A stretch of DNA of 64,000 nt, from the NCBI GenBank assembly GCA_000333855.2, contig CM007314.1, forward strand, positions 1,219,023-1,283,022, in the 5' to 3' direction. Shown piece after piece: positions 44,313-53,751 of the stretch. Position 1 is the first letter of the stretch. Each line of letters begins with the position of its first letter. The translations under genes were made by a program, and so were the position numbers. The DNA is from Endotrypanum monterogeii. Its lineage: Eukaryota; Euglenozoa; Kinetoplastea; Trypanosomatida; Trypanosomatidae. The notes under the pieces are model-generated. The model had not been told where the DNA came from, did not search any database, and saw only the letters and a list, made by a program, of their open reading frames with translations.

Positions 44313-45031
44313 TTATAAAAGCAACAGCCCGCACTTTAAACTGTCAAGTATCATTAATCTGAGACTAAAAATGGTGGCACCTGGTGGTTTATCGCCTTTG
44401 GAGTTTGCAGTGTCGAAAGTCTCAGTTTTTCCATTGCTGTCGACGTGGACACTCATGCTGCTAACCTTGAGACTTTCTGACATATGTTGTGAGGTAACGA
44501 TAGCACGCTTTTTTCAATTGTTCCCCCTTAACGCCCACACATCAGTATCTGAACGCTCGAGCAGAGAATTCTTTGCGATCGAGCGCTTCAACAGGAACCC
44601 ATACTAAAACTGGGCGGTTCCAAGCGGTGTCAGGCACCCTCCGGAATCGCTCGAGCACATCGATGCGATACATTGGCAATTGCTTACAAGGACATTCGGA
44701 TGAAGTTGTACTGGACAAAAAAAAACCTCCATGTGATCTAAAATTGGTATCGTCATTGGTGAAGCTCTTTTAGTAATTTGGTCGACACGCATTTAATGAA
44801 GCGTCTTTTTTTTTCCCCCAATGCTAAGTTCTCAACCTCACTAATCCTGGGGTTGCAGCTCTTGCACTGTCGCCTGCTGTTGGAACGAAAACACAACTTT
44901 TCCCGTTTTCTCAAATCTGCGAGCAGATGAACGTGTAGCGCTGCTACGATTTGTCTCCTGCTCTTTGAGTTCAGAGGTATGGTTTCTACCCATGTGCATG
45001 CGTTTTCGTAACTGATCCTATCTGGAAGCAT
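44313..45031 (-). pseudogene. Possible decayed coding sequence in the strand-switch region
   Basis: Three adjoining minus-strand frames with protein-like composition sit next to each other in different frames: 44753-45031 (93 codons from an ATG), 44545-44769 (75 codons, containing NRPVLVWVPVEALDRKEF) and 44313-44483 (57 codons, containing VHVDSNGKTETFDTANSKG). None has a full-length partner. The order and abutting ends would fit one gene broken by frameshifts. No family is recognised. A chance effect of base skew cannot be excluded. Confidence 0.25.
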
Positions 45032-46665
45032 TTTTTTACCGGCTCATGATGGAGGTCAATGAGTTCTACTTTTTTAGAACTCGTGTGTAGTTGTAAGTAA
45101 GTTTTATTTTGCCTTCAAAAATATGGAGAGATGCTGATTCTATGTTTCACTGTTTGTTTCCCTCCAGTTGCATGTGTTAATCCAGATGAACTTTTCATTG
45201 AAATCTGACGGCGCGTTACTCGGTTTTCCTTTCCGAGGTTCTCTACTTTTGATGGAGAGCCTGGATTTCAAGCCTTTTCGCCTTCCATTGACTACCTTGG
45301 AAGCTCAGGAGAGCACCTACGCATTCCTCCGATGAGTAGGATGTCGGAAAATAAAATCTAACTGGTCAAGAAATCCTTTTTGCGTGACTACTTTGTGAAT
45401 CCTTAAGCTGGAGCTGCTGTAGGTAGTAGGGTCGATTGTACTGCAACGTAGATTTCTCGTAGCTAATGGGCCCCACGAAGTCATATTTCTTTTGCATTAT
45501 GCTAGAGAGAAGGTATGTGCAGTATTTTTGAATTATGACGCTTTAGCACTGGGGAGGAGCCCCTTTTTTTTTTTTACTTGCTGATAACTCTTGGGCTTTT
45601 CTCGCTTGGGTTGAAATCAAGTAGCATTTGTCTCCATAGACCTGCTCACACGCCGCTTTGATAGCTCTTACTTCTCATATCTTTTTTATTATCCTGTGTA
45701 GACGTCTTTTTGTTTCACCTGTGAGGTTTCAGGAGACACTTCATTTTTTGGGACCTTGCGAGAGGTGTTCATGCTGTTACACAATCTGTAAGACCTGTCG
45801 GTGTTCTTTTGAGGCTTTTGTCATTGGAAGGTCAATATCAAGTCCATATAGAGCTTGCTTGGAGGTTGACATGGCTATGCACAGGTTAAAGGGGATGTCG
45901 AATATTCCTCTTGATGATTTTAAAAAATGTAGGTGACTCTGTGTATGAGGAAATTGTCCTGGAGAAATGCTTCTACGCTTGTGTATAATGATTCTTCTCT
46001 CTTGCGACTGATGTGGAACTTCTTTCTGAAGGGTGTGCATCAGGTTTGAGTGACTGAGGTGTTTTGAGGTCACTTCCTTCGGAAACCTGCGAAAAGGAGT
46101 TCTATACTGTGATGATGATTGGATTTAACTATGCTTATTTGTTCATTTCCGATACCGCGCCTCATACCGCTTTTGTTTTCTGAAGGGCTTTTCCCGTTTC
46201 TATTTGCTCTTCAGCCAATGCCGCTCTAACCACCAGAGAATGAGAAGTGAAACCTCCACTGCAGACTAGTTCGCTTCATGTTTGGCAGGTAAACACTGAA
46301 AAATTGCACTATCAAAACTGCTTTGTTTAATTATTATTGCAGCTCTTAATGTGAAACAGTAGTACAAAGAAGTCAACTTAAACTGCACTACTGCTCGAGA
46401 GGAGGAGTGGAGGTATTGGGGTGACTGACGCCAGATAATTGTCTAGTTAGCCTTGAGGGTTAGATGAGTCTCTAAATACTGTCGTCACATTTTCTCTATA
46501 TGTTGTTGACGAACATGGCTGAACTGATTTTCTCAGGAGTATGTGATTACCACTCTCTGGCGTCAACATGAGAAAATTCCTTCTTTTTTATAGTTTTTTA
46601 CCACTCAACTCTGACTTGCTTTCTCTGCTTGGTAATTTTCCTACTTTCTGTGATGTCCTTGCCGG

Positions 46666-46687
46666 TACACATAAAAAAACAACAAAG
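46666..46687 (+). promoter_or_regulatory. Candidate trans-splice acceptor of GluRS
   Basis: After a T/C-rich stretch (about 46583-46660), the first AG is in ACAACAAAG (AG at 46686-46687), 22 bases before the ATG at 46709. It decides that start over the upstream ATG at 46568. Confidence 0.4.
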
Positions 46688-46708
46688 GTGATTTTTACCA
46701 AAAGGTTT

Positions 46709-48493
46709 ATGAGGAAATATCTCCCTGTCCAAATGCTAGTCAATATTCACTTGAAGGCTCTGACGTTGAGCAACACATTTTTCACCGCTTCTCCGAAGAC
46801 TGAGGAAAAGGAAAAGCTGCAGCTTTCCAATGCCGTAAAGGGTAGTGTGGTGACTCGCTTTCCCCCCGAGGCTAGCGGCTTCCTTCACATTGGCCACGCA
46901 AAGGCTGCACTGATTAACCGTATGTTAGCGGATGCGTACGAGGGAAAGATGGTCTTTCGTTTTGATGACACTAACCCATCAAAGGAAAAGGAGCACTTTG
47001 AAGACGCGATTGAGGATGACTTAAAGACGCTTGGCGTTACGTATGATATAGGGCCAACCTACTCGTCGGATTACTTTGATTTGATGTTTGAAAAGGCGGA
47101 AGACATGATCAAACGTGGCTTGGCATACTGCGACAAGACTCCACGCGAGGAGATGCAAAAGTGCCGCTTCGACGGTGTGCCAACGAAATATCGCGATGCG
47201 TCTGTGGAGGAAAACATGCGCCTTTGGCAAGAGATGAAAAACGGGTCCGAGGAAGGTCAGGCAACGTGTTTGCGCGCTAAAGTGTCAATTGACGACCCTA
47301 ACAAAGCGATGCGAGACCCGGTCATGTACCGTGTGAATCTTACTCCACATGCTCGCCATGGAAGTAAGCAGAAGGCTTACCCAACCTACGACTTCTGCTG
47401 TCCTCTTGTCGACTCGATCGAAGGTGTCACTCACGCCCTCCGTACGAATGAGTATCACGACCGGAATGCCCAGTACTACTGGTTCTGCGATGCCATGGGA
47501 ATCCGTAAGCCAATTATCGAAGACTTTTCACGGCTCAACATGGAGTACTCGGTGATGTCGAAGCGGAAGCTCACGAAGTTGGTTGACACACACGTGGTGG
47601 ACGGGTGGGACGATCCTAGGCTCCCGACGGTGCGCGCGCTGGTGCGTCGCGGTATGAAGATAGAGGCACTCCGCCAGTTTGTTTCGGAGCAGGGTATGTC
47701 AAAGACAGTTAACTTCATGGAGTGGTCAAAAATCTGGTTTTTTAATACCCAAATTCTCGACCCCACAAGTCCTCGCTATACAGTGGTCTCGAACACGCTA
47801 AAGGTTCGTTGCACCGTGGAGGGGCAGAAGCATTTGGAGGCTGGGAAAAAGCTGCTCCACAAAAAGGCTCCTAGTATGGGCGAGAAGACCTACTACAAGT
47901 CAGATGTGGTTTTTCTGGACTCTGAGGATGTAGCGCTGATCAAAGATGGAGAGGAGGTGACATTGATGGACTGGGGCAACGCCTTCATCAAAGACATTAA
48001 GTCCTCCAGCGCTGATGGTCTCCCCACCGAGGCCACGATTATTCCGCATCCCGAAGGCGATGTCAAAAAGACAAAGTTCAAGTTTACCTGGGTGCCCGAG
48101 AGTGAGAATGCTGCGATTCTGACTCTCGTCGAGTATGATAACATTTTGACCAAGAAGAAGCCAGACCCAGAGGAAACCATCGATGATATCGTTGCTCCTG
48201 TTTCCCGCTACACACAGGAGGCCATCGGCGAAGAGGCGATGTTGGCCTTAAAGAAAGGGGATATCGTGCAGTTGGAGCGGCGCGGCTACTACATCGTTGA
48301 TGATAGTGAGGCGAAGAAGAAGGTGCTCATCGCAATTCCAGATGGCCGGGACAAGGTGAATCACCTGTCTGCAAAGGCGCAGTATTTGAAGACAGTGCCA
48401 AAGAAGGCATCTGCCGCGGATGAGTTGGCGGCCAAGCGTGCAGCTAAGGCAGCGAAGAAAGCAGCCCAGAAGGTAGCAGCAAAGAGCAGCTGA
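46709..48493 (+). CDS. GluRS: Glutamyl-tRNA synthetase, eukaryotic cytosolic type
   Basis: A 594-residue class Ib synthetase charging tRNA-Glu. PPEASG before the HIGH box separates it from GlnRS, which has PPEPNG. Seen: HIGH (60-63), the RFDDTNP strand (84-90), DSIEGVTHALRTNEYHDR (235-252), the KMSKS-equivalent MSKRKL (283-288), the DGWDDPRLPT stretch after it, a beta-barrel anticodon-binding domain of the archaeal/eukaryotic type and an Ala/Lys-rich basic tail (from about 568), which may bind tRNA or the multisynthetase complex. Start choice: the frame opens at an ATG at 46568, but the T/C tract and first AG place the mRNA start near 46688, so the ATG at 46709 is used; 46733 is also possible (586 aa). 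First gene of the rightward unit. Confidence 0.95.
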   Translation: MRKYLPVQMLVNIHLKALTLSNTFFTASPKTEEKEKLQLSNAVKGSVVTRFPPEASGFLHIGHAKAALINRMLADAYEGKMVFRFDDTNPSKEKEHFEDAIEDDLKTLGVTYDIGPTYSSDYFDLMFEKAEDMIKRGLAYCDKTPREEMQKCRFDGVPTKYRDASVEENMRLWQEMKNGSEEGQATCLRAKVSIDDPNKAMRDPVMYRVNLTPHARHGSKQKAYPTYDFCCPLVDSIEGVTHALRTNEYHDRNAQYYWFCDAMGIRKPIIEDFSRLNMEYSVMSKRKLTKLVDTHVVDGWDDPRLPTVRALVRRGMKIEALRQFVSEQGMSKTVNFMEWSKIWFFNTQILDPTSPRYTVVSNTLKVRCTVEGQKHLEAGKKLLHKKAPSMGEKTYYKSDVVFLDSEDVALIKDGEEVTLMDWGNAFIKDIKSSSADGLPTEATIIPHPEGDVKKTKFKFTWVPESENAAILTLVEYDNILTKKKPDPEETIDDIVAPVSRYTQEAIGEEAMLALKKGDIVQLERRGYYIVDDSEAKKKVLIAIPDGRDKVNHLSAKAQYLKTVPKKASAADELAAKRAAKAAKKAAQKVAAKSS

Positions 48494-49471
48494 GGAGGCT
48501 TCATCCCTCGTGGAACTCTTTTTGTAACACGAGGGTCCTCTCGCGCTTCTTCAACGAGTCGAGTGACTAGAAAAGTGCTGGTTTGGTCGCTTTTCTTTTC
48601 TGTTGTGTGTGGGTGTCGTCGCAAAGGAGGGGGGTGAAGAACCTCCTAATTGGCGACTTGGATCTAGGTGAATAGAGAGGGCAAGATGAGTCAAAAAGTG
48701 TTTGAAGCTCTCCAGGGGAAAATTTGCTCCGTGATTGTTGATGGGTCACCTTTGTTTTCCGTTTCACAACAGCACCCCTCTCTATCGCTGTGAGCTTGTC
48801 GCCCCTTGCTCATGTCATGTACTGGTGATGATTAAGTATGATGAGCGTTTTTTAAAACTCTGTGAGAAAAAAAAAAACTGAAGGAAACGCATCAGTAGAG
48901 GGGGTATATGCAGGGAACGCGTTTGCATCAGATAGGTTTGTGTTCCCATGTGTATGCGGGTGGCTTTATTTTACCCGTTTTCTTTAAGGCCCCCTGCAAA
49001 ATTGTCTTCGTGGTGTCTCTTTTTTCTCTTTGATCTTTCTTCACCTAGTTATTTTGGAGTTGTGCGTTCTCGCACCTCAGTTTAAATGCGAAGAGAGTCA
49101 CAGCAGCCCTGAAGCACGCGAGAGGCTTTGTTCTGCTGTGTTTCAGGACGCCACGCTCCTCAGAAACACTCTTTTCATCGCATCTTTGGCATCTCTTTTA
49201 TGATTGTATAAATGCTTCTTACGCTCTGCGCTGTCAAGGTTTCCTGACAATTGGATTCTGTCGCAGTCTTGCTCTTATAGTGTTAACATTTGAGCGTGCG
49301 CGGGGTTGGTAGTACACACTCCAAACTTTTCCTCTTTTCTTATCTCTCCTTCGATTCTCACCCATATTTTATTTTCGTCGGTCGACTACCGTGACAAGAA
49401 TGCTGCGGCTGATGATACGTAACAGATTCATATAATCTACACTTCACTTGTCGTAGGCGCCCTGGCGAGCA
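48494..49471. other. Intergenic spacer
   Basis: UTR-like, T-rich on the plus strand, with a T/C tract before the helicase gene. No gene is seen. Confidence 0.6.
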
Positions 49472-52400
49472 ATGGCGCCTAAAGCGAAGATTTCATTTGC
49501 GGATCTCGGCCTTGGGACCCCACTCCCCGGCATATTGGCAAAGTCTCGCGACGAGCGAAGAAAAGAGAAAGTAGTTGAGAAAAAAGAGAGGAAGGAACGT
49601 GTGCGCGAGGCCATGGCTGAGGTAGCGGCCGCGCGTGATGTTGTGGTTCAACACAAGCGCTTCGTTGAAGTAGAGACGGCAGAGGAGCGTAGGCTGAAAG
49701 AAATTTACAAGAGTGAGCTACGTGTGGAGCATCTGAGGGCACGCCACGAACGTGACGAGAGCGAAAGGCAACACACCGCGCAGCTGCGCGTGTCACAGGA
49801 AAAGATCATCACTGAGCTACGGACGGCGCGAAGGGAAGAGGAGGTTGAGATGCAACGGGTGCGGGCACTGCTAGAGAGCGAGATAGCTGAGAGAGCAAAG
49901 GCTGCGCCGACGAATGTCCACATCGATATTCACCGCACAGAGGAGATGGAGCGGCAACGCGCTGGTCTCCCTGTTCTTCGCGAGGAGCAGCCGATCATGG
50001 AGGCCATCAACGAAGCGCGTCGCACTTGCGTTTTGGTGTGTGGCGAAACCGGTAGCGGCAAGACTACACAAATACCGCAGTTTCTGTGGGAGGCCGGGTA
50101 TGGACACCCTGAGGGTCATATCTTTGGGAGGGAGGGCTGCATCCTCGTCACGGAGCCGCGTCGTGTGGCCGCAGTGTCGATGGCGCGGCGCGTTGCCGAA
50201 GAGCTCAATGTTCCTTTTGGAAAGGAGGTGTGCTACCACGTTCGCTACGACAACAACCTCTCTGACAGGTGCAGGTTGAAATTTGCGACAGAGGGCATTG
50301 TGCTGAAGGAAATACAGTCTGACTTTCTTCTTCGAAAGTATAGCGTCATTGTAATAGATGAGGCACACGAGCGCAGCATCTCTTGCGACATATTGATTGG
50401 TCTGCTTTCTCGCATTGTGCCACTGCGCAACGACCTTTTCGAAGAGGAGCTACGCAAGCATTCCGGTAATGTGGACAAAACTAGCATCAGACCGCTCAAG
50501 CTTGTCATCATGTCGGCCACTATGCGCGTGACTGACTTCAAGGATAACCGAACACTTTTTCCTATTGTGCCACCACTAATCAATGTCGAGGCACGCCGAT
50601 ACCCTGTCACGAATCATTTTGCACGACGCACAGAGCTGAAGGAGTACGTCGACCAGGCGTTCGACAAGGTTCGGCAAATGCACAAGAAATTGCCGCCAGG
50701 TGGCATATTGGTCTTTTTGTGCACCCAGCAAGAGATCGAGGATCTGTGTGCACGCTTGCGTGAGCACTATGCCTCCACAAAAATCGAGTACTACGACAAC
50801 GCTTACTCAAAGCATCGACTATTGACTGGACAGAGCCAGGAAGAGACAGCTGCAGCGTCGAGCGATGAAGACCGTGACACCATTGCTACCGAGGAAGAGG
50901 CAGAGGCAAGAGACCAGTACGGTCTTCATACTGCAGACTACGCTCTCGACGACGAGGACGTAAGTGGTGGCAGCCCAGATGGAATGGAAACAGTGCACGA
51001 GGGCCGGTTGCGGCGACCTACTCAGTCGAACGGTGAGAGCGGCAAGCGCACCCGCCGGGAGGCCGATGTTCTGGGGAACACTAGTTGTCACCGGCATCGC
51101 GGCGGCGAAGGCAGTGTCACTGTTGCAGAGACAACGGCTTTGCCAGGTGAGGAGGGGCAAGAGGAGGAGGGGGAGGTAAACGGAGAGTATAATACTCTTC
51201 ACGTTCTTCCACTCTATGCGCTTCTTGACTTCGAGAAACAGCAAGAGGTTTTCCAGACACCGCCTAAGGGGAAGCGCCTCTGCGTTGTCGCCACCAATGT
51301 TGCGGAGACGTCCATTACGATCCCAAATATTAAGTACGTAGTAGACGCTGGCAGGGCCAAGTCTAAAGTGATTGACGCGGAAACGAAAGCGAGCTGCTTC
51401 CGAATCGAGTGGACAAGCCAGGCCTCCGCGGAGCAGCGAAGCGGTCGAGCAGGTCGTTTGGGACCAGGACACTGCTACCGACTGTACAGTACCGCAGTCT
51501 ACGCGAATCTGATGGCGAAGCATGGCGACCCGGAAGTGCTTCGCACCCCACTGGATTCCGTTGTTCTGTTAATGAAGCACATTGGAGTTAAGAACGTCGG
51601 TGGATTTCCGTTTCCGTCGCCGCCGCGGGAGTCCGACTTGAAGACTGCGCTGCACCACCTCAGCGTAATAGGTGCTCTCGATGAGGCGCGCAATTACAAT
51701 ATCACTCCCTTGGGACGGCAGCTGGTTGCGTATCCTGTGCCGCCACGGTTTGCACGGGCCCTTGTGGAGGTGCTTCACCGAAAAGAGGGGGTACCGTCGG
51801 TCGAGATACAGGACATGGTTGTTGCTATTGTTGCCGTGGCCACAACGACAACCAACGTTTTTACCGGGGAGGGCAACGAGCTGAAGGCGAGGAAATTCAC
51901 AAAGGACGCCAACACCCCCTTGGATCCTCGACAAGTGCAAATTAGCTCGTTGCTGAACCCTGGGAGTGACCTTATCACCTACCTCAACGCATTGTACGCC
52001 TACCGCAGGGATCTCTCACGCAGCTGTGGTGACTTCTGTTTGGTTCGCAAGAGTATGCAGGAGGCGAATCTGCTCTACGCCCAGCTACGCAGCCAAATGC
52101 GCCAGCTCAGCGACGGCGAGGGTGATCTAGTAGATACGCTGGACGAAAGCGAAGTCACCGTTCCGTCCAAAAAGGATCAGAGGCCTAGCAAGCATACCGG
52201 TGCCAGCTGCCCTATATCGAAGGAGACGGAACTGCTTCTTCGGCAAGTTTTCATTCCAGGTCTGATGGATCAAGTCGCCCGACGCGCGACTGTGCACGAA
52301 TGCCGCTCGCTTGGGGTGGAGTACAATGACAAGCGCGCCACCAAGACGCCTTATCTCGTGCTGGGTGTAGCTAGAACAATCGCCTTTATTCACCCGACCA

Positions 52401-52564
52401 GCGCGGTAGCGCGCACATATCCGCCTCCAGAGTATGTAACATTCGGATTTCTTCAGAAGGTGCGCCGCTCGGACACCAAAGACGCGCAAGCGATGATGAT
52501 GGGTGTTACGGTGGTTATGCCAGAATGGCTGTTCGCTTATGGGTTCAAAGAAGAGGGAGAATAG
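49472..52564 (+). CDS. DEAH-box RNA helicase, DHX37/Dhr1 (Ecm16) type
   Basis: A 1030-residue nucleolar-type helicase. DHX37/Dhr1 unwinds U3 snoRNA from pre-18S rRNA in small-subunit assembly (family knowledge). Seen: an N-terminal charged coiled region (25-145), Walker A GETGSGKT (191-198), DEAH (296-299), SAT (348-350), VFLCTQQE (414-421), a low-complexity acidic insertion between RecA motifs (about 450-573), TNVAETSITIP (608-618), motif VI QRSGRAGR (655-662) followed by LGPGHCYRLY, then HA2 and OB-fold domains. The VTDFKDNRTLF and VEARRYPVTNHF stretches and the long insertion are typical of Dhr1/DHX37. It is shorter than yeast Dhr1 (about 1270). It starts at the ATG at 49472 with a basic MAPKAK end. 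Confidence 0.92.
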   Translation: MAPKAKISFADLGLGTPLPGILAKSRDERRKEKVVEKKERKERVREAMAEVAAARDVVVQHKRFVEVETAEERRLKEIYKSELRVEHLRARHERDESERQHTAQLRVSQEKIITELRTARREEEVEMQRVRALLESEIAERAKAAPTNVHIDIHRTEEMERQRAGLPVLREEQPIMEAINEARRTCVLVCGETGSGKTTQIPQFLWEAGYGHPEGHIFGREGCILVTEPRRVAAVSMARRVAEELNVPFGKEVCYHVRYDNNLSDRCRLKFATEGIVLKEIQSDFLLRKYSVIVIDEAHERSISCDILIGLLSRIVPLRNDLFEEELRKHSGNVDKTSIRPLKLVIMSATMRVTDFKDNRTLFPIVPPLINVEARRYPVTNHFARRTELKEYVDQAFDKVRQMHKKLPPGGILVFLCTQQEIEDLCARLREHYASTKIEYYDNAYSKHRLLTGQSQEETAAASSDEDRDTIATEEEAEARDQYGLHTADYALDDEDVSGGSPDGMETVHEGRLRRPTQSNGESGKRTRREADVLGNTSCHRHRGGEGSVTVAETTALPGEEGQEEEGEVNGEYNTLHVLPLYALLDFEKQQEVFQTPPKGKRLCVVATNVAETSITIPNIKYVVDAGRAKSKVIDAETKASCFRIEWTSQASAEQRSGRAGRLGPGHCYRLYSTAVYANLMAKHGDPEVLRTPLDSVVLLMKHIGVKNVGGFPFPSPPRESDLKTALHHLSVIGALDEARNYNITPLGRQLVAYPVPPRFARALVEVLHRKEGVPSVEIQDMVVAIVAVATTTTNVFTGEGNELKARKFTKDANTPLDPRQVQISSLLNPGSDLITYLNALYAYRRDLSRSCGDFCLVRKSMQEANLLYAQLRSQMRQLSDGEGDLVDTLDESEVTVPSKKDQRPSKHTGASCPISKETELLLRQVFIPGLMDQVARRATVHECRSLGVEYNDKRATKTPYLVLGVARTIAFIHPTSAVARTYPPPEYVTFGFLQKVRRSDTKDAQAMMMGVTVVMPEWLFAYGFKEEGE

Positions 52565-52833
52565 CGCCAGCAGGCTCTCTCCTTGCGTACCGTCTCCTCA
52601 ATAGTGCCTCCGCCTTTTGTCCTTTTTGTGCCTCAAGACATTACTGTCTCTCTCTCGTACGCTCCTTTGCCATGGGCTGCGTTGTTCTCCTTGATGGCGT
52701 TTAGGGTGTATTCATTTTTGGTTTCCTGGAAGTGCAGTTGGTTCCAAGAACAACAAAACAACAAAGAGCACCCACTTGTAAGTCAGAGTACAAATGTTTG
52801 GAGGCGTGGTGGTGAACTGTCTCACAACGGTGC

Positions 52834-52859
52834 ATATATATATATATATATATATATAT
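52834..52859. repeat. (TA)n microsatellite
   Basis: About 13 TA units in the helicase 3' UTR. Confidence 0.9.
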
Positions 52860-53363
52860 GTGTAGATTTCTGTGCGTGTATCTCTCTCTCTGTGCTGTTG
52901 TTGCTGCTAATGATGCCAAGCCCTCCGTTTTTCTTATCTACTGCTTGCCTTTCGCCGTTTTCTCATAATTTTCCCTGGTAATAAACTGACGATTAAGACA
53001 CTCCAGGAAAATGTTGCACAAGTAAACAGGAGCACCTTTTTTTAATTTTCTGGAAAATACTTATTTCGACTCTTAGGTGTACGCGCTCTTTTTATCAGGG
53101 CTAGAATACTGTGTAACAGCAAAAGGGCGTCGTATCGAAACGCTCCCCTGCCGTTCCTTCACGTGGGTGAGTCTTCTCACGGGATTTATGATGCTTGGAA
53201 TTTTTTTTTTCTTTTGGAGTGGCAGGAGGACTCGGCTCGTGGTGCCCTCATGCTTTTCTCCTTGTTCTTCCCTCCCCCAATCCTCTGTTTTTTCTCCAAA
53301 CTCTCTCGTCACCTTGTTTATCCCCGATCTCTGCTGCTTTCTTGAACACTTGCACGTACAGGT

Positions 53364-53389
53364 GCACACACACACACACACACACACAC
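53364..53389. repeat. (CA)n microsatellite
   Basis: About 13 CA units, in transcript sense, upstream of the ankyrin gene. Confidence 0.9.
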
Positions 53390-53751
53390 GTGTTGAATGC
53401 ACTAGGACAGACTTGGCACTTTCCCTTCCCCGCCCCTCATCTGCCATTGCTCAGCACTTCCTCCTCCGTCCTTTGAAAAAAAAAAAATCACATATCTTCT
53501 CCGGTGGCACTTCAATGTTATTATTGTGAATCTGGCTCCCTCTCTTTCTCTCTGCCACTTCTCCCCTTATCAATTCGTGTGTAACTGTTCTACAAAGAGA
53601 GGCCGCTGAGGCGGTCTGTTTCACTGGCCTCTTCGTAGTGGAAAAGGAGTATCACCACAGCCCCAAGTACACCAAATCATCTCCTCCTTCATTTCCTATT
53701 ATTGAGGTGTAACACGCTGAGGTCGTCCTCTCGACACATAAAATAGGGTCC

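Larger units (their letters stand above)
42913..46708. other. Divergent strand-switch region (probable Pol II transcription start zone)
   Basis: Genes left of it run leftwards and genes right of it run rightwards. In trypanosomatids such divergent regions are where Pol II starts both polycistronic units, within histone-variant-marked chromatin rather than at a TATA promoter (established). Seen here: two poly-G tracts (43261-43270 and 43765-43782), no supported ORF, no tRNA, 5S or other RNA gene recognised, and lower GC by eye than the gene-dense parts. Minus-strand fragments at 44313-45031 look like decayed coding sequence. Confidence 0.8.
52565..53751. other. Intergenic spacer
   Basis: No supported gene. 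It contains (TA)n at 52834-52859 in the helicase 3' UTR and (CA)n at 53364-53389. T/C tracts before the ankyrin gene are near 53530-53570. Confidence 0.6.

Noticed and set aside
44021..44362. A 113-codon plus-strand frame in the strand-switch region
   Set aside because: It opens with GTG and has no recognisable domain or splice signal; overlapping minus frames look more protein-like.
48826..48890. C/D snoRNA-like boxes (GTGATGA then CTGA) after GluRS
   Set aside because: No closing stem can be formed between the sequences flanking the two boxes, so chance is more likely.
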